Shown: positions 33,620-41,932 of the stretch, piece after piece
How positions within the stretch are numbered: the first letter of the stretch is position 1
How the letters are laid out: every line of letters begins with the position of its first letter
Origin: Pacificoceanicola sp049341065
GTDB lineage: Bacteria; Pseudomonadota; Alphaproteobacteria; Rhodobacterales; Rhodobacteraceae
Assembly: GCF_049341065.1 (NCBI RefSeq)
Contig: NZ_JBMPIX010000006.1
Coordinates: forward strand, 62,001-126,000
DNA length: 64,000 bases
Direction: 5' to 3'
Notes under the pieces: generated by a model
What the model was told of the DNA's origin: nothing
Database searches by the model: none
What the model saw: the letters and a program-made list of their open reading frames with translations, nothing else
Position numbers and translations under genes: made by a program

Positions 33620-35103
33620 TGCTGACCCCTCTGATCACCGCCGCGCAGGGCTTTCCAGCCCTCGAACGACTGGCGGCCATGGCGAAGGATGAACTGATCC
33701 TGTCCTTTCGCATCCTTGATCCCGAAACCCGGCTGCGCGAACAGGCGCTGACTGAGCGTGGTCTTGAAACATGGGCCGATCTGATCGCCTTTCTATCGCG
33801 GCGCGGGGTGAAAATCCGTATGCTGCTGGCGGATTTCGACCCTCTGTTTACCTCGGACTTGCATCGCAAGGCATGGGCCTCAGCCTCTGGGTTTGCCGAT
33901 GTGGTGCAGGGCGATGCGCAGATTCTTTGCGCGCCGCATGGCCAGCGGGCCGGGGCCGTCTGGAAAACGCTCATGCGCGGCAAAGTCGCAAGCGCGATGA
34001 GCCAGCTGCGCCAGGAGGAGCCCACCCGCCTGACCCCGGTCCAGCGCGAGGTGCTGGTCAAAGGGCCGGTGCTGCGCCCCGCCACCATCCACCAGAAGTT
34101 CGCGATCGCAGACGGCAAGGCCTGCATCATCGGCGGTCTGGACGTGGATGAACGCCGCTATGACACCGCTGAGCATGATCGCCCGCCCGAGGACACCTGG
34201 CACGACATCTCGGTACAGGTGCAGGACGATGATTTCGCTGGTGCCCTGCGTGGCCATTTCGCCGAATGTTGGAATGCAGCGCTGGATTGCGGTGTGACTT
34301 CTCTGGCGCAAAGGGCTGACCGCTTCGACACGTCGATCCGCTCGCAAAGCCGCTCCGATTTGCGCCTGGTGCGCACTTTTTCGGCGCCTTGCCCTGGGGC
34401 GATGCGCCTTGCACCCAACCCGAGTGTGACCGACCATGAAAAGACGCTGATCCGGCTGTTTTCAGAGGCGAAAGATTTCGTCTACATCGAAACGCAATTC
34501 CTGCGTCACGCGCCGTTGGTCGATGCCCTGTGTGCCGCCGCAGCCAGCGCGCCGAAGCTGCAACTGGTGGCGATCATGCCCGCCGCCCCCGAACGCGTCA
34601 TGTTCGATGGCGATCACGGTTGGGACGCGCGCCATGCACATGGGCTTCAGATCAAGGCGCTGGATCGGCTGCGCGCCAGCTTTGAGGGCCGCATCGCGCT
34701 GTTAACCCCGGCCCAGCCACGCCCCGCGCCTGAAGGCGCGCCCAAGATGCACGGCGCGGGTCCGGTTTATCTGCACTCGAAACTGACCCTCGTGGACGGG
34801 CTGCATTGCATGATCGGCTCGGCCAATCTGAACGGTCGGTCCATGCGTTGGGACAGCGAAGCCTCGGTCCTGATCCGCAATGCCGAATTCGCATCCGATC
34901 TTATGACAATGCTGGCGGGATATTGGTTGGGTGACAAGGCCAAGGATCACCCGCTGACCAGCGCCCGCACCTGGAGCGCCGTGGCCGAAAGCGACGCCAA
35001 GCGCGCGCCCGATGATCGCCGTAGTTATCTGCTGCCTTTCCCGCTGAAAACAGGGCGCAAGTTCAGCCGTTTCCTGCCGCTATTGCCGGACGACATGTTC
35101 TGA
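33616..35103 (+). CDS. Phospholipase D-like protein (two HKD motifs)
   Basis: The 495-residue protein starts MMLTPLITAAQGFPALERLA. Both HxKxxxxD half-sites are intact: IHQKFAIADGKACIIGG (about residue 160) and LHSKLTLVDGLHCMIGSANL (about residue 395), the second followed by NGRS. This makes it a competent member of the PLD/cardiolipin-synthase superfamily. No membrane helix is seen, which argues against a standard cardiolipin synthase. ATGA overlap with murJ indicates coupled translation with the lipid II flippase. The substrate is unknown, with a phospholipid the likeliest (inference). Confidence 0.88.
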   Translation: MMLTPLITAAQGFPALERLAAMAKDELILSFRILDPETRLREQALTERGLETWADLIAFLSRRGVKIRMLLADFDPLFTSDLHRKAWASASGFADVVQGDAQILCAPHGQRAGAVWKTLMRGKVASAMSQLRQEEPTRLTPVQREVLVKGPVLRPATIHQKFAIADGKACIIGGLDVDERRYDTAEHDRPPEDTWHDISVQVQDDDFAGALRGHFAECWNAALDCGVTSLAQRADRFDTSIRSQSRSDLRLVRTFSAPCPGAMRLAPNPSVTDHEKTLIRLFSEAKDFVYIETQFLRHAPLVDALCAAAASAPKLQLVAIMPAAPERVMFDGDHGWDARHAHGLQIKALDRLRASFEGRIALLTPAQPRPAPEGAPKMHGAGPVYLHSKLTLVDGLHCMIGSANLNGRSMRWDSEASVLIRNAEFASDLMTMLAGYWLGDKAKDHPLTSARTWSAVAESDAKRAPDDRRSYLLPFPLKTGRKFSRFLPLLPDDMF

Positions 35104-35106
35104 CTT

Positions 35107-35793
35107 TCAGTCGCGCCGCATCTTGTCGCGCAGTCGCACCAGCCCGCCGGGCACCAAGATCACCGACAGCACAAACCCGGTGGCAAAACCCGCTATATCG
35201 GGCAGCCACAGGTTGCTGCCGCCAAACAACAGGCCAAAGACCAACTGGATGCCCATCAACACGCCGATCAGCGAAAAAGCCCGCATCTGCGCCGCGCCTG
35301 CACCGCCCAGCCGCACCCAAAGCAGATAGGTAAACCCGCCGATCAACCCGTAATCCCCCGGGAAAGCCCCCACCAGCGGCGTCGGGTCGTTCAGGATCAG
35401 CGCATAGGCCAGCGCCCCGCCAACACTGGCGGCGAAGAAAACGACCAACATCCGCAGGCTGCCCATGACCTCGGCGACGATCTTGCCCATCGCCAGCAGG
35501 ATCACGGCGGCGAACAGCGCCTGGGTAAAGCTCCAGTGCAGGAACGGATAAGACACAAAGCGCAGCAGGTGTTCGACCGGCCATTGCCCGGTCTCGCGCA
35601 TCCATTCGAACACCCGGTCGGAAAAGGCGAACTTCTGGATATATTCCGTCCGCCAGCCCACCGCCCCCGGCCCGCCAATCAAGCCCCGGGTGCCCATGTT
35701 AAAAGCCACTTCGATCCCCACCAGAACCAGCGCCAGTGCGACAACAACCGGCGGCAAAGGGTTCACGGGGCTTTCATTGTGCGGGTGGGTCAT
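35107..35793 (-). CDS. Rhomboid-like membrane protein lacking the catalytic residues
   Basis: The 228-residue protein has about six membrane helices and a rhomboid layout. FLHWSFTQALFAAVILLAMG corresponds to the rhomboid helix-2 region, but the usual H-x4-H-x3-N has become H86, Q91 and A95. The nucleophile loop GxSG reads GDYG (146-149), with no serine. The catalytic-His helix reads DIAGFATGF, with Asp where His is expected. It is therefore a probable pseudoprotease of the iRhom/derlin kind, perhaps binding membrane clients (inference). It is convergent with the PLD gene, three bases apart, and divergent from trpS. Confidence 0.78.
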   Translation of the reverse strand: MTHPHNESPVNPLPPVVVALALVLVGIEVAFNMGTRGLIGGPGAVGWRTEYIQKFAFSDRVFEWMRETGQWPVEHLLRFVSYPFLHWSFTQALFAAVILLAMGKIVAEVMGSLRMLVVFFAASVGGALAYALILNDPTPLVGAFPGDYGLIGGFTYLLWVRLGGAGAAQMRAFSLIGVLMGIQLVFGLLFGGSNLWLPDIAGFATGFVLSVILVPGGLVRLRDKMRRD

Positions 35794-35867
35794 TTCAGCG
35801 CTTCCTTGACGGCATCACGGGCCATGGGTAAGCCAGCCGCACCAAAACTTCCAGACGGAGAAGCATC

Positions 35868-36896
35868 ATGACGGAGGGCCAGACCAACTCTGCCTTCACC
35901 AAGCGCGTCTTTTCGGGCATCCAGCCTTCGGGCGGGCTCACTCTTGGCAACTATCTCGGCGCGATGAAGCGTTTTGCCGGGATGCAGGGCCAAGGCTATC
36001 AGACCATATACTGTATGGTCGATCTGCACGCGATCACCGTCTGGCAAGACCCCGAAAACCTCAAACGTGCCACGCGCGAGTTGTGTGCAGGCTATATCGC
36101 CAGCGGCATCGACCCAGAAGATTCGATCCTGTTCAACCAAAGCCAGGTTCCAGAGCACACGCAGCTTGCGTGGATCTTCAATTGCGTCGCCCGCATGGGC
36201 TGGATGCAGCGCATGACCCAGTGGAAGGACAAGGCCGGCAAGAACCAGCAGAATGCCTCGCTCGGCCTGTTTGCCTATCCCGCGCTTATGGCCGCCGACA
36301 TCCTGATCTACCACGCAACGCATGTGCCCGTGGGCGAGGATCAAAAGCAGCATGTTGAACTGACCCGCGACATTGCGATCAAGTTCAACCATGACTTTGG
36401 CGTCGACTTCTTCCCGGTGACCGAGCCGGTGATCGAAGGGGCTGCGACGCGCGTCATGAGCCTACGCGACGGATCGAAAAAGATGTCGAAATCCGACCCC
36501 TCGGACATGGCGCGCATCAACATGACCGATGACGCTGACGCCATCGCCTCCAAGATCCGCAAGGCGCGCACCGATCCCGACGCCCTGCCCTCGGAAGCCG
36601 ATGGCCTGAGCGAGCGCCCCGAGGCACGCAACCTTGTCAACATCTACGCCGCGCTGGCGGACATGACTGTGGACGAGGTGCTGCGCGATGTCGGCGGCAA
36701 GCAATTCTCGGAATTCAAGCCGATGCTCTCGGATCTGGCGGTGGCCAAGTTGGCCCCGATCTCGACCGAGATGGCCCGCCTGATGCAGGCCCCTGACGAG
36801 ATTGACGCCATCCTGCATCGCGGTTCGGAACGGGCGCGGGAAATCGCGGCACCGATTTTGGCCCGGACCTACGAAATCGTCGGCATGGTTCGGTAA
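35868..36896 (+). CDS. trpS: Tryptophanyl-tRNA synthetase
   Basis: The 342-residue class I synthetase starts MTEGQTNSAFTKRVFSGIQP. The HIGH-equivalent lies in PSGGLTLGNYLGAMKRF, the tryptophan pocket region in YCMVDLHAITVWQDPENLKR, and the KMSKS loop is KKMSKSDPSD. It charges tRNA-Trp. CGGAGAAGC precedes the ATG. The order murJ, trpS is common in Rhodobacteraceae; here a PLD-like and a rhomboid-like gene lie between them. Confidence 0.97.
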   Translation: MTEGQTNSAFTKRVFSGIQPSGGLTLGNYLGAMKRFAGMQGQGYQTIYCMVDLHAITVWQDPENLKRATRELCAGYIASGIDPEDSILFNQSQVPEHTQLAWIFNCVARMGWMQRMTQWKDKAGKNQQNASLGLFAYPALMAADILIYHATHVPVGEDQKQHVELTRDIAIKFNHDFGVDFFPVTEPVIEGAATRVMSLRDGSKKMSKSDPSDMARINMTDDADAIASKIRKARTDPDALPSEADGLSERPEARNLVNIYAALADMTVDEVLRDVGGKQFSEFKPMLSDLAVAKLAPISTEMARLMQAPDEIDAILHRGSERAREIAAPILARTYEIVGMVR

Positions 36897-36903
36897 ATCT
36901 TTT

Positions 36904-36928
36904 GCGGGGCGCGGTATCTGCGCCCCGC
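36904..36928. terminator. Hairpin after trpS
   Basis: A perfect 9-bp stem, GCGGGGCGC / GCGCCCCGC, has a 7-base loop and starts eight bases after the trpS stop, in a convergent gap. No T-tract follows, so termination strength is uncertain. Confidence 0.45.
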
Positions 36929-36981
36929 GCCCTTGCGTCCAGAGGTGGCCTGCCGATGCAGGCCGCATCAGCGAAATGCAA

Positions 36982-37617
36982 TCACAGAGTTTGGGTTCTG
37001 GCGAACAGCCTCAAGGCCATGCTCGGGTCCCGCGCCACGGATGGCAACAAGGGGTCATAGCCGGCGCGGATGACCCCGGCGATCTCGGGACGCAGGATCA
37101 CCTGTCCGTCACCGATCTGGCCTAACGGCGACCGCTCGCGAAACGCCCGATCCGACCAGAGCAAAATGATCTGCACCACCTGACTAAGCGCAAGCGTCTC
37201 GGCTGGCACTTTCTGCATCTCGGCATCCATGCGGACAAAGACAAAGGCCGCCATGATGGCCCCCTCGCGGTCAAAGCGGAACGCGCGGTACTGATTGGCC
37301 TCCGCCTCTTTCAAACGCGCGACGAGAGGGGTAAGGCCCTCGATCATCCGGCCAAGGTCGGGCACCTCAAGCAGTTCATCCCAATCGCGAAAGAAGAAGA
37401 CCATAACATTGGCACCCAGTTCCGGGTCCGTCTCGGCCATCTTATGGCCCGCCAATACGCAAACCGCCTCGAACGCGCCCTTGACCACCTCAAGCGTCTT
37501 GTCTTCGACGCCAAAGACGATAGGCACGATTGGCCGCCCCCAGCGTGCAAACAGAAAACTGTCGTCGTTGCGCGTGAACAGGTCTTCGATCTGTGCTGGT
37601 GTCAGGTTCTCGGACAT
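36982..37617 (-). CDS. Uncharacterised 211-residue cytoplasmic protein
   Basis: I do not recognise this family. The protein starts MSENLTPAQIEDLFTRNDDS after AAGGGG at six-base spacing. It has no signal peptide or membrane helix. It mixes alpha and beta segments (PIVPIVFGVEDKTLEVVKGA; ANVMVFFFRDWDELLEVPDL; AIMAAFVFVRMDAEMQKVPA), and codon use matches its neighbours. It lies between trpS (convergent) and ruvB (same strand, 102 bases upstream). It could be transcribed with ruvCAB. Confidence 0.75.
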   Translation of the reverse strand: MSENLTPAQIEDLFTRNDDSFLFARWGRPIVPIVFGVEDKTLEVVKGAFEAVCVLAGHKMAETDPELGANVMVFFFRDWDELLEVPDLGRMIEGLTPLVARLKEAEANQYRAFRFDREGAIMAAFVFVRMDAEMQKVPAETLALSQVVQIILLWSDRAFRERSPLGQIGDGQVILRPEIAGVIRAGYDPLLPSVARDPSMALRLFARTQTL

Positions 37618-37719
37618 GACCACCCCTTGTGTCCTGATTTTCCAATTACTCCAAGTCCGCCATCTATCCAATTGCGGATCGGCGGGCTGGATACACCGCT
37701 TGCGCGGCCTGTGCAGCCG

Positions 37720-38751
37720 CTATTTGCCGAAAAGGTCGCCCTGACCCGGGGCTTTCGGCGCGGCCATGCCAAGGTGATCCCAAGCCTTCTGCGCCAGCAT
37801 CCGCCCCCGCGGCGTGCGCTGGATCAAGCCTTGCTGCAGCAGGTAGGGTTCCACCACTTCCTCCAGCGCATCGCGGCTTTCGGACAGCGCCGCCGATAGG
37901 GTTTCGATCCCCACCGGCCCGCCAGCATAATTCTCGGCAATCAGGCGAAGATACCGCCGGTCTGCGCCATCCAAGCCAAGGCTGTCGACCCCCAGCCGGG
38001 TCAGGGCATTGTCCGCGAGCTTTTGCGTCACCAACCCGCCGCCTTCGACTACGGCAAAGTCAACGACCCGCCGCAAGAGCCGCCCGGCGATGCGCGGTGT
38101 CCCGCGTGATCGTTTGGCGATTTCCAAGGCGCCATCGCCCTCGACCGTCACACCCAGTTTGCGGGCATTGCCTGATACGATGATCTCAAGCTCTTGGGTC
38201 GTATAGAAATTCAACCGCGTCGGAATACCAAAGCGGTCCCGCAGCGGCGTTGTCAGCAGGCCCAGCCGCGTGGTCGCGCCGACCAGCGTAAAGGGTTGGA
38301 GTTCGATCCGGACGGTGCGCGCGGCGGGGCCTTCGCCAATCACCAGATCCAGCTCAAAATCCTCCATCGCGGGGTAAAGCACCTCTTCCACCGCAGGGTT
38401 CAGACGATGGATTTCATCGATGAACAGGACATCGTTGCGTTCAAGATTGGTCAGGATCGCCGCCAGATCGCCCGCCTTGACCAGCACCGGTCCCGAGGTC
38501 ATGCGGAACCCTACCCCCAACTCGCGCGACATGATTTGCGCCAGCGTCGTCTTGCCAAGCCCCGGGGGGCCGTGGAACAGCGTGTGGTCCATCGCCTCGC
38601 CGCGCGACCGCGCAGACTGGATAAAAATCCGCAGGTTGGATCGCGCTTCGGCCTGTCCGACAAAATCGTCCAGCATCTGAGGTCGCAAAGCCCGGTCAAA
38701 ATCCTCGGGCATGGTTTCGGGGCGCAGCGCCGGATCTGGCTCGGTCGTCAT
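37720..38751 (-). CDS. ruvB: Holliday junction branch-migration ATPase RuvB
   Basis: The 343-residue AAA+ motor starts MTTEPDPALRPETMPEDFDR. It shows Walker A GPPGLGKTTLAQ, Walker B DVLFIDEIHRL, the sensor region VGATTRLGLLTTPLRDRFG and a C-terminal winged helix (LQQGLIQRTPRGRMLAQ). It drives branch migration with RuvA. It is the last gene of ruvC-ruvA-ruvB, three bases after ruvA. Confidence 0.98.
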   Translation of the reverse strand: MTTEPDPALRPETMPEDFDRALRPQMLDDFVGQAEARSNLRIFIQSARSRGEAMDHTLFHGPPGLGKTTLAQIMSRELGVGFRMTSGPVLVKAGDLAAILTNLERNDVLFIDEIHRLNPAVEEVLYPAMEDFELDLVIGEGPAARTVRIELQPFTLVGATTRLGLLTTPLRDRFGIPTRLNFYTTQELEIIVSGNARKLGVTVEGDGALEIAKRSRGTPRIAGRLLRRVVDFAVVEGGGLVTQKLADNALTRLGVDSLGLDGADRRYLRLIAENYAGGPVGIETLSAALSESRDALEEVVEPYLLQQGLIQRTPRGRMLAQKAWDHLGMAAPKAPGQGDLFGK

Positions 38752-38754
38752 GAC

Positions 38755-39426
38755 TTATCCCTTTGGCGCCAGCAATTTGAGAGCCGCGCGGATCAGCGTC
38801 GCGGTTTCGGCCTCGGGGTCGTCGCCCGCCGCCTGCGCTACCGCCCCGGCGGCCTCACCGGGGGCATAGCCAAGATTGCCAAGCGCGGAAAGCGCCTCGG
38901 CCTGAGCCGAGGCATTGGGCTTCGCGGCGGGGGCAGTTGCGCGCGCCCTTGGGATTGGCGCTTCGATCACCTCGGCATCGTCCAGGCTGGGCGCGCTTTG
39001 GCCCGCTGCGCCCATCGCCATGACCGTCGGGGCCTTGTCCTTAAGTTCATTGACCACGCGTTGCGCTGTCTTTGGGCCGATCCCCTTGGCGGCCTTCACC
39101 GCGTTCCAGTCGCCCAGTGCAATGGCGCGGCCGACCCCGTCTGGCCCCAACGCGCCCAGAATGGCAAGCGAGGCTTTCGCACCCACGCCCTGCACGCTCA
39201 TCAACAAACGGTGCCATTCTTTTTCGACCATCGTGGGGAAGCCAAACAGCTGCAGCAGATCCTCGCGCACCAGCAGATCGGTCCAAAGTGCCACCGCCTC
39301 ACCGACGCCCGGAAGCCCGGCCAAGGTCCTGTCCGAGCAATGCACGACATAGCCCACACCGCGCACGTCGATCAGCACGCTGTCGAGGCCCTTGAATTCG
39401 ATCCGTCCCGCGATCCGCCCGATCAT
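38755..39426 (-). CDS. ruvA: Holliday junction DNA-binding protein RuvA
   Basis: The 223-residue protein starts MIGRIAGRIEFKGLDSVLID. It has the OB-fold domain I, helix-hairpin-helix motifs in domain II (LMSVQGVGAKASLAILGALG; KAAKGIGPKTAQRVVNELKD), an Ala/Pro-rich linker and a RuvB-binding domain III (ALSALGNLGYAPGEAAGAVA). It holds the junction in square-planar form and recruits RuvB. The ATG overlaps the ruvC stop by four bases. Confidence 0.98.
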   Translation of the reverse strand: MIGRIAGRIEFKGLDSVLIDVRGVGYVVHCSDRTLAGLPGVGEAVALWTDLLVREDLLQLFGFPTMVEKEWHRLLMSVQGVGAKASLAILGALGPDGVGRAIALGDWNAVKAAKGIGPKTAQRVVNELKDKAPTVMAMGAAGQSAPSLDDAEVIEAPIPRARATAPAAKPNASAQAEALSALGNLGYAPGEAAGAVAQAAGDDPEAETATLIRAALKLLAPKG

Positions 39427-39911
39427 GCCCGTATCCTTAGCTGCTGCGCCCCGAAGTAATGCCCGTGACAGATGGCAATCGCCAGCGCGTCCGCTGCATC
39501 CGGCCCGTTCAGGACCGCCGTGGGCAGCTGAAGCTTGACCATATGCTGGACCTGGGTCTTGTCCGCATGGCCCACCCCGACCACGGTCTTTTTCACCTTG
39601 TTCGGCGCATATTCCCCGATCTCAAGCCCGAACTGCGCCGGGACCAGCAGGGCAATCGCCCGCGCCTGCCCCAGTTTCAGCGTGGCGACCGCATCTTTAT
39701 TCACAAAGGTCTGTTCGACCGCTGCTGTATCGGGGGCAAAACGTTCAAAGACTTCGGTCAACTGCTGGTGCAGATACAGCAACCTGGGCGCCAGTTCCCC
39801 CGCAGGCGAGTGAATCACCCCGTTCGCAACATGCCGAAATCGCCCGCGTTCGCCTTCGATGACGCCCCACCCGAGGTTTCGAAGCCCCGGATCAATGCCC
39901 AATATCCGCAT
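39423..39911 (-). CDS. ruvC: Holliday junction resolvase RuvC
   Basis: The 162-residue nuclease starts MRILGIDPGLRNLGWGVIEG, with the first catalytic Asp in GIDPG. VEQTFVNKDAVATLKLGQAR carries the catalytic Glu, and GPDAADALAIAICHGHY carries the C-terminal Asp pair. It cuts Holliday junctions. The start at 39911 gives the canonical N-terminus; ATG at 39923, four codons upstream, is also possible. It is the first gene of ruvCAB. The 315-bp gap upstream contains a DnaA box and repeats. Confidence 0.97.
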   Translation of the reverse strand: MRILGIDPGLRNLGWGVIEGERGRFRHVANGVIHSPAGELAPRLLYLHQQLTEVFERFAPDTAAVEQTFVNKDAVATLKLGQARAIALLVPAQFGLEIGEYAPNKVKKTVVGVGHADKTQVQHMVKLQLPTAVLNGPDAADALAIAICHGHYFGAQQLRIRA

Positions 39912-40003
39912 GCTGCCCGCCATTGTTGCTTTGTCGCCACGGTTAGCACGAAAGGCGAACATTGGCCAAGCGAAAAGGCGCCACGGCCTATTTGCGACGC
40001 GAG

Positions 40004-40012
40004 TTATCCACA
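40004..40012 (+). promoter_or_regulatory. Perfect DnaA box
   Basis: TTATCCACA, the strict DnaA consensus, lies in the ruvC-DUF1127 intergenic region. I found no second strict copy nearby, so it is a lone site rather than an origin. DnaA could regulate one of the flanking divergent genes, or the match may be chance. Confidence 0.4.
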
Positions 40013-40062
40013 AACGACACACAAAGCCTGAAACCGCCGCCCCGGGGTTTGGATGCGACACC

Positions 40063-40195
40063 GCAGAAAGGGAAATTCTGGCAATATTTACCACACGTTA
40101 ACCGAAATTTCTGCCATGCAGAAAATGCATAAAACCCATGCAATTTGCGCGCTTGTTAGGCGTTTATAATATGCCTAATTGCGGTGCAGAAAATG
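40063..40195. repeat. GCAGAAA repeat cluster and promoter region upstream of the DUF1127 gene
   Basis: GCAGAAA occurs at 40063, 40118 and 40186, with an inverted copy TTTCTGC at 40108. The pair at 40108-40124 forms the perfect dyad TTTCTGC-CAT-GCAGAAA, and TGCAGAAAATG is repeated exactly at 40117-40127 and 40185-40195. A consensus TATAAT (40165-40170) lies between the repeats, 57 bases before the start codon, though no good -35 is at ideal spacing. The pattern looks like a set of operator sites for an unidentified regulator. A GATTC (GANTC) site overlaps the last copy at 40195-40199. Confidence 0.5.
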
Positions 40196-40226
40196 ATTCA
40201 ATCCTTCCCTCCCAAGGAGTCCGCAA

Positions 40227-40433
40227 ATGTCCACCTATGACGTGAACCGCCACTACGCCACCGCCCACACCGCAAACCGCCTGGGCTATTTCCTTGTCAG
40301 CGCTGTCTCGATGCTCTCCGCATGGAACGACGCGCGCCTGACCCGCAAAAGCCTTGCATCGCTGTCCGACCGCGAGCTGGACGATATCGGCCTGTGCCGC
40401 AACGACATCGACGTGGTTGCTCGCCGCGGTTAA
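40227..40433 (+). CDS. DUF1127 small protein
   Basis: The 68-residue protein starts MSTYDVNRHYATAHTANRLG. The C-terminal DUF1127 motif is ARLTRKSLASLSDRELDDIG followed by LCRNDID. Small DUF1127 proteins in alphaproteobacteria act in RNA turnover and phosphate or carbon metabolism (for example in Rhodobacter and Agrobacterium), some by binding RNA. AAGGAG precedes the ATG. It has its own repeat-flanked promoter and a very strong terminator, so it is a single-gene unit of about 330 bases. Confidence 0.92.
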   Translation: MSTYDVNRHYATAHTANRLGYFLVSAVSMLSAWNDARLTRKSLASLSDRELDDIGLCRNDIDVVARRG

Positions 40434-40463
40434 ACGCGCCTTTGGCAATTACCAGACATGAGT

Positions 40464-40496
40464 AAGGCCGCTCTCCAGTCAGGAGAGCGGCCTTTT
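40464..40496 (+). terminator. Intrinsic terminator of the DUF1127 gene
   Basis: A perfect 13-bp stem, AAGGCCGCTCTCC / GGAGAGCGGCCTT, has the loop AGTCA and runs into TTTT. It is among the strongest terminators in the window and ends the DUF1127 transcript. Confidence 0.93.
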
Positions 40497-40542
40497 CATT
40501 GCGTGAGCGCAGAGAGAAAACTGTTTACGTCAGAAACGGAGG

Positions 40543-40887
40543 CTATTGCAGATAGGGGCCAATCAGGGCGCCCAGTTTTTCAGTGACAGGGTCGATCTGC
40601 ATCAGCATTGCGCCAGCCTGCTCAAAGCCAGAGCCGGATTGCAACTGAGACACATGGGCCAGATACTTTTCCTGGCCCAGGCCGCCCAGAAGGAAGGCTT
40701 TGAAGATCATAAAGCCGATCACGGCCAAGACCAGAAAACGCAGCCCAAAACCACTGGCCTTGCTATCAGGGCGCTGGGTGATCAGCCCGTTCTTGTCGAG
40801 CTTGTTCACATAGCCATGAGCCATGCGCTTGTGTTTGCGACGCAGCGCTTTCTGGCGCTTGTCAAAGGATTGAAGCGTGCTATCCAT
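40543..40887 (-). CDS. Uncharacterised 114-residue single-pass membrane protein
   Basis: I do not recognise a named family. The protein starts MDSTLQSFDKRQKALRRKHK, a strongly basic N-terminus. One membrane helix (about residues 46-67, FGLRFLVLAVIGFMIFKAFL) and a short C-terminal domain (LAHVSQLQSGSGFEQAGAML) follow. The basic N-terminus predicts that end in the cytoplasm and the C-terminus in the periplasm. GGAGG precedes the ATG at six bases. It lies 107 bases downstream of prmA on the same strand. Confidence 0.8.
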   Translation of the reverse strand: MDSTLQSFDKRQKALRRKHKRMAHGYVNKLDKNGLITQRPDSKASGFGLRFLVLAVIGFMIFKAFLLGGLGQEKYLAHVSQLQSGSGFEQAGAMLMQIDPVTEKLGALIGPYLQ

Positions 40888-40994
40888 GGCAGCCTCCGAA
40901 TGTCCGGCCCCCACCGGATATTCGACACAATTACCCATGAAATAAGGCAAGATTTGGGCACACGCCTCGAGTTTTGCCTAAATCTGACCTGAAA

Positions 40995-41870
40995 TCACTC
41001 TGATTTCTGCATGGTCAGCGTCACCCAGTCACCAATCACATCCCGGCGCACCTGTTTGATACCGTTTTGTGCATAAACCTCGACAACTTCGTCCGCCTGC
41101 CGAGTCAGAATTCCCGAAAGAATCGCAAATCCGCCTGGTGCCAGATGTGTGCTCATATCCGGGGCAAGGTCGATCAGCGGTTGTTTGAGGATATTGGCAA
41201 AGATCAGGTCATAGGGCGCGCGGGCGCTCAGATCCGGATGGCCAAAGCCAGCGGCCTCGACGCAGGTCAGCTTGTCCGACAGACCATTGGCCGAGACGTT
41301 GGCCTCGGCAACCTCAACAGCGACCTCATCGATATCCGAGGCGATCACAGGGTTTGGCCAGATGCTGGCAGCCCCCATGGCCAGAACGGCGGTGCCGCAA
41401 CCGATATCGGCTACGGACTTGCCCTCGAACCCCTGCGCGGCCAGACGGTCAAGCGCCTCGAGACAGCCCTGCGTGGTGCCGTGGTGGCCGGTGCCAAAAG
41501 CCATCGCGGCCTCGATCAACAGCGGCACAGAGCCTTCGGGGATCTTCTCCGCATCGTGCGAGCCATAGACGAAAAAGCGGCCAGCAACGACCGGGGTCAG
41601 TTCGCGGCGCACCTTGTCGACCCAATCGGTATCCGGCACTTCGGAAACGACAAAGGGCCGTGCATTATAGGCTGCTGCCAAAAGCGCCAATTCGATGTCG
41701 TTCGGCGGCTCAAGGAAATAGCCTCCAACCTCCCAAGTGCCCGAGCCGTCCTCGATCTCGAAGACGCCAACCCCTGTGGGTTCAGGCTCCAGCTCTTCCA
41801 GGGCCTCGCTGAGGGCGTCGGCCAGATCTTTGGCGGGCAGTCTGGTGAAGGCTGTGTAGGTGGTGGGCAT
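40995..41870 (-). CDS. prmA: Ribosomal protein L11 methyltransferase PrmA
   Basis: The 291-residue SAM methyltransferase starts MPTTYTAFTRLPAKDLADAL. It has GTGHHGTTQGCLEALD (substrate/SAM region), VADIGCGTAVLAMGAASIW (motif I) and the FANILKQPLIDLAPDM catalytic-region motif. It trimethylates lysines and the N-terminus of ribosomal protein L11. Length and motifs are typical. It stands between the MFS gene (same strand, 62 bases upstream) and the small membrane protein gene. Confidence 0.95.
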   Translation of the reverse strand: MPTTYTAFTRLPAKDLADALSEALEELEPEPTGVGVFEIEDGSGTWEVGGYFLEPPNDIELALLAAAYNARPFVVSEVPDTDWVDKVRRELTPVVAGRFFVYGSHDAEKIPEGSVPLLIEAAMAFGTGHHGTTQGCLEALDRLAAQGFEGKSVADIGCGTAVLAMGAASIWPNPVIASDIDEVAVEVAEANVSANGLSDKLTCVEAAGFGHPDLSARAPYDLIFANILKQPLIDLAPDMSTHLAPGGFAILSGILTRQADEVVEVYAQNGIKQVRRDVIGDWVTLTMQKSE

Positions 41871-41932
41871 GACGCGCTCCTATAGGTCGGATGGCGCTCC
41901 GATACCGCGTTTATGCGGTCCTGACCAGAACC

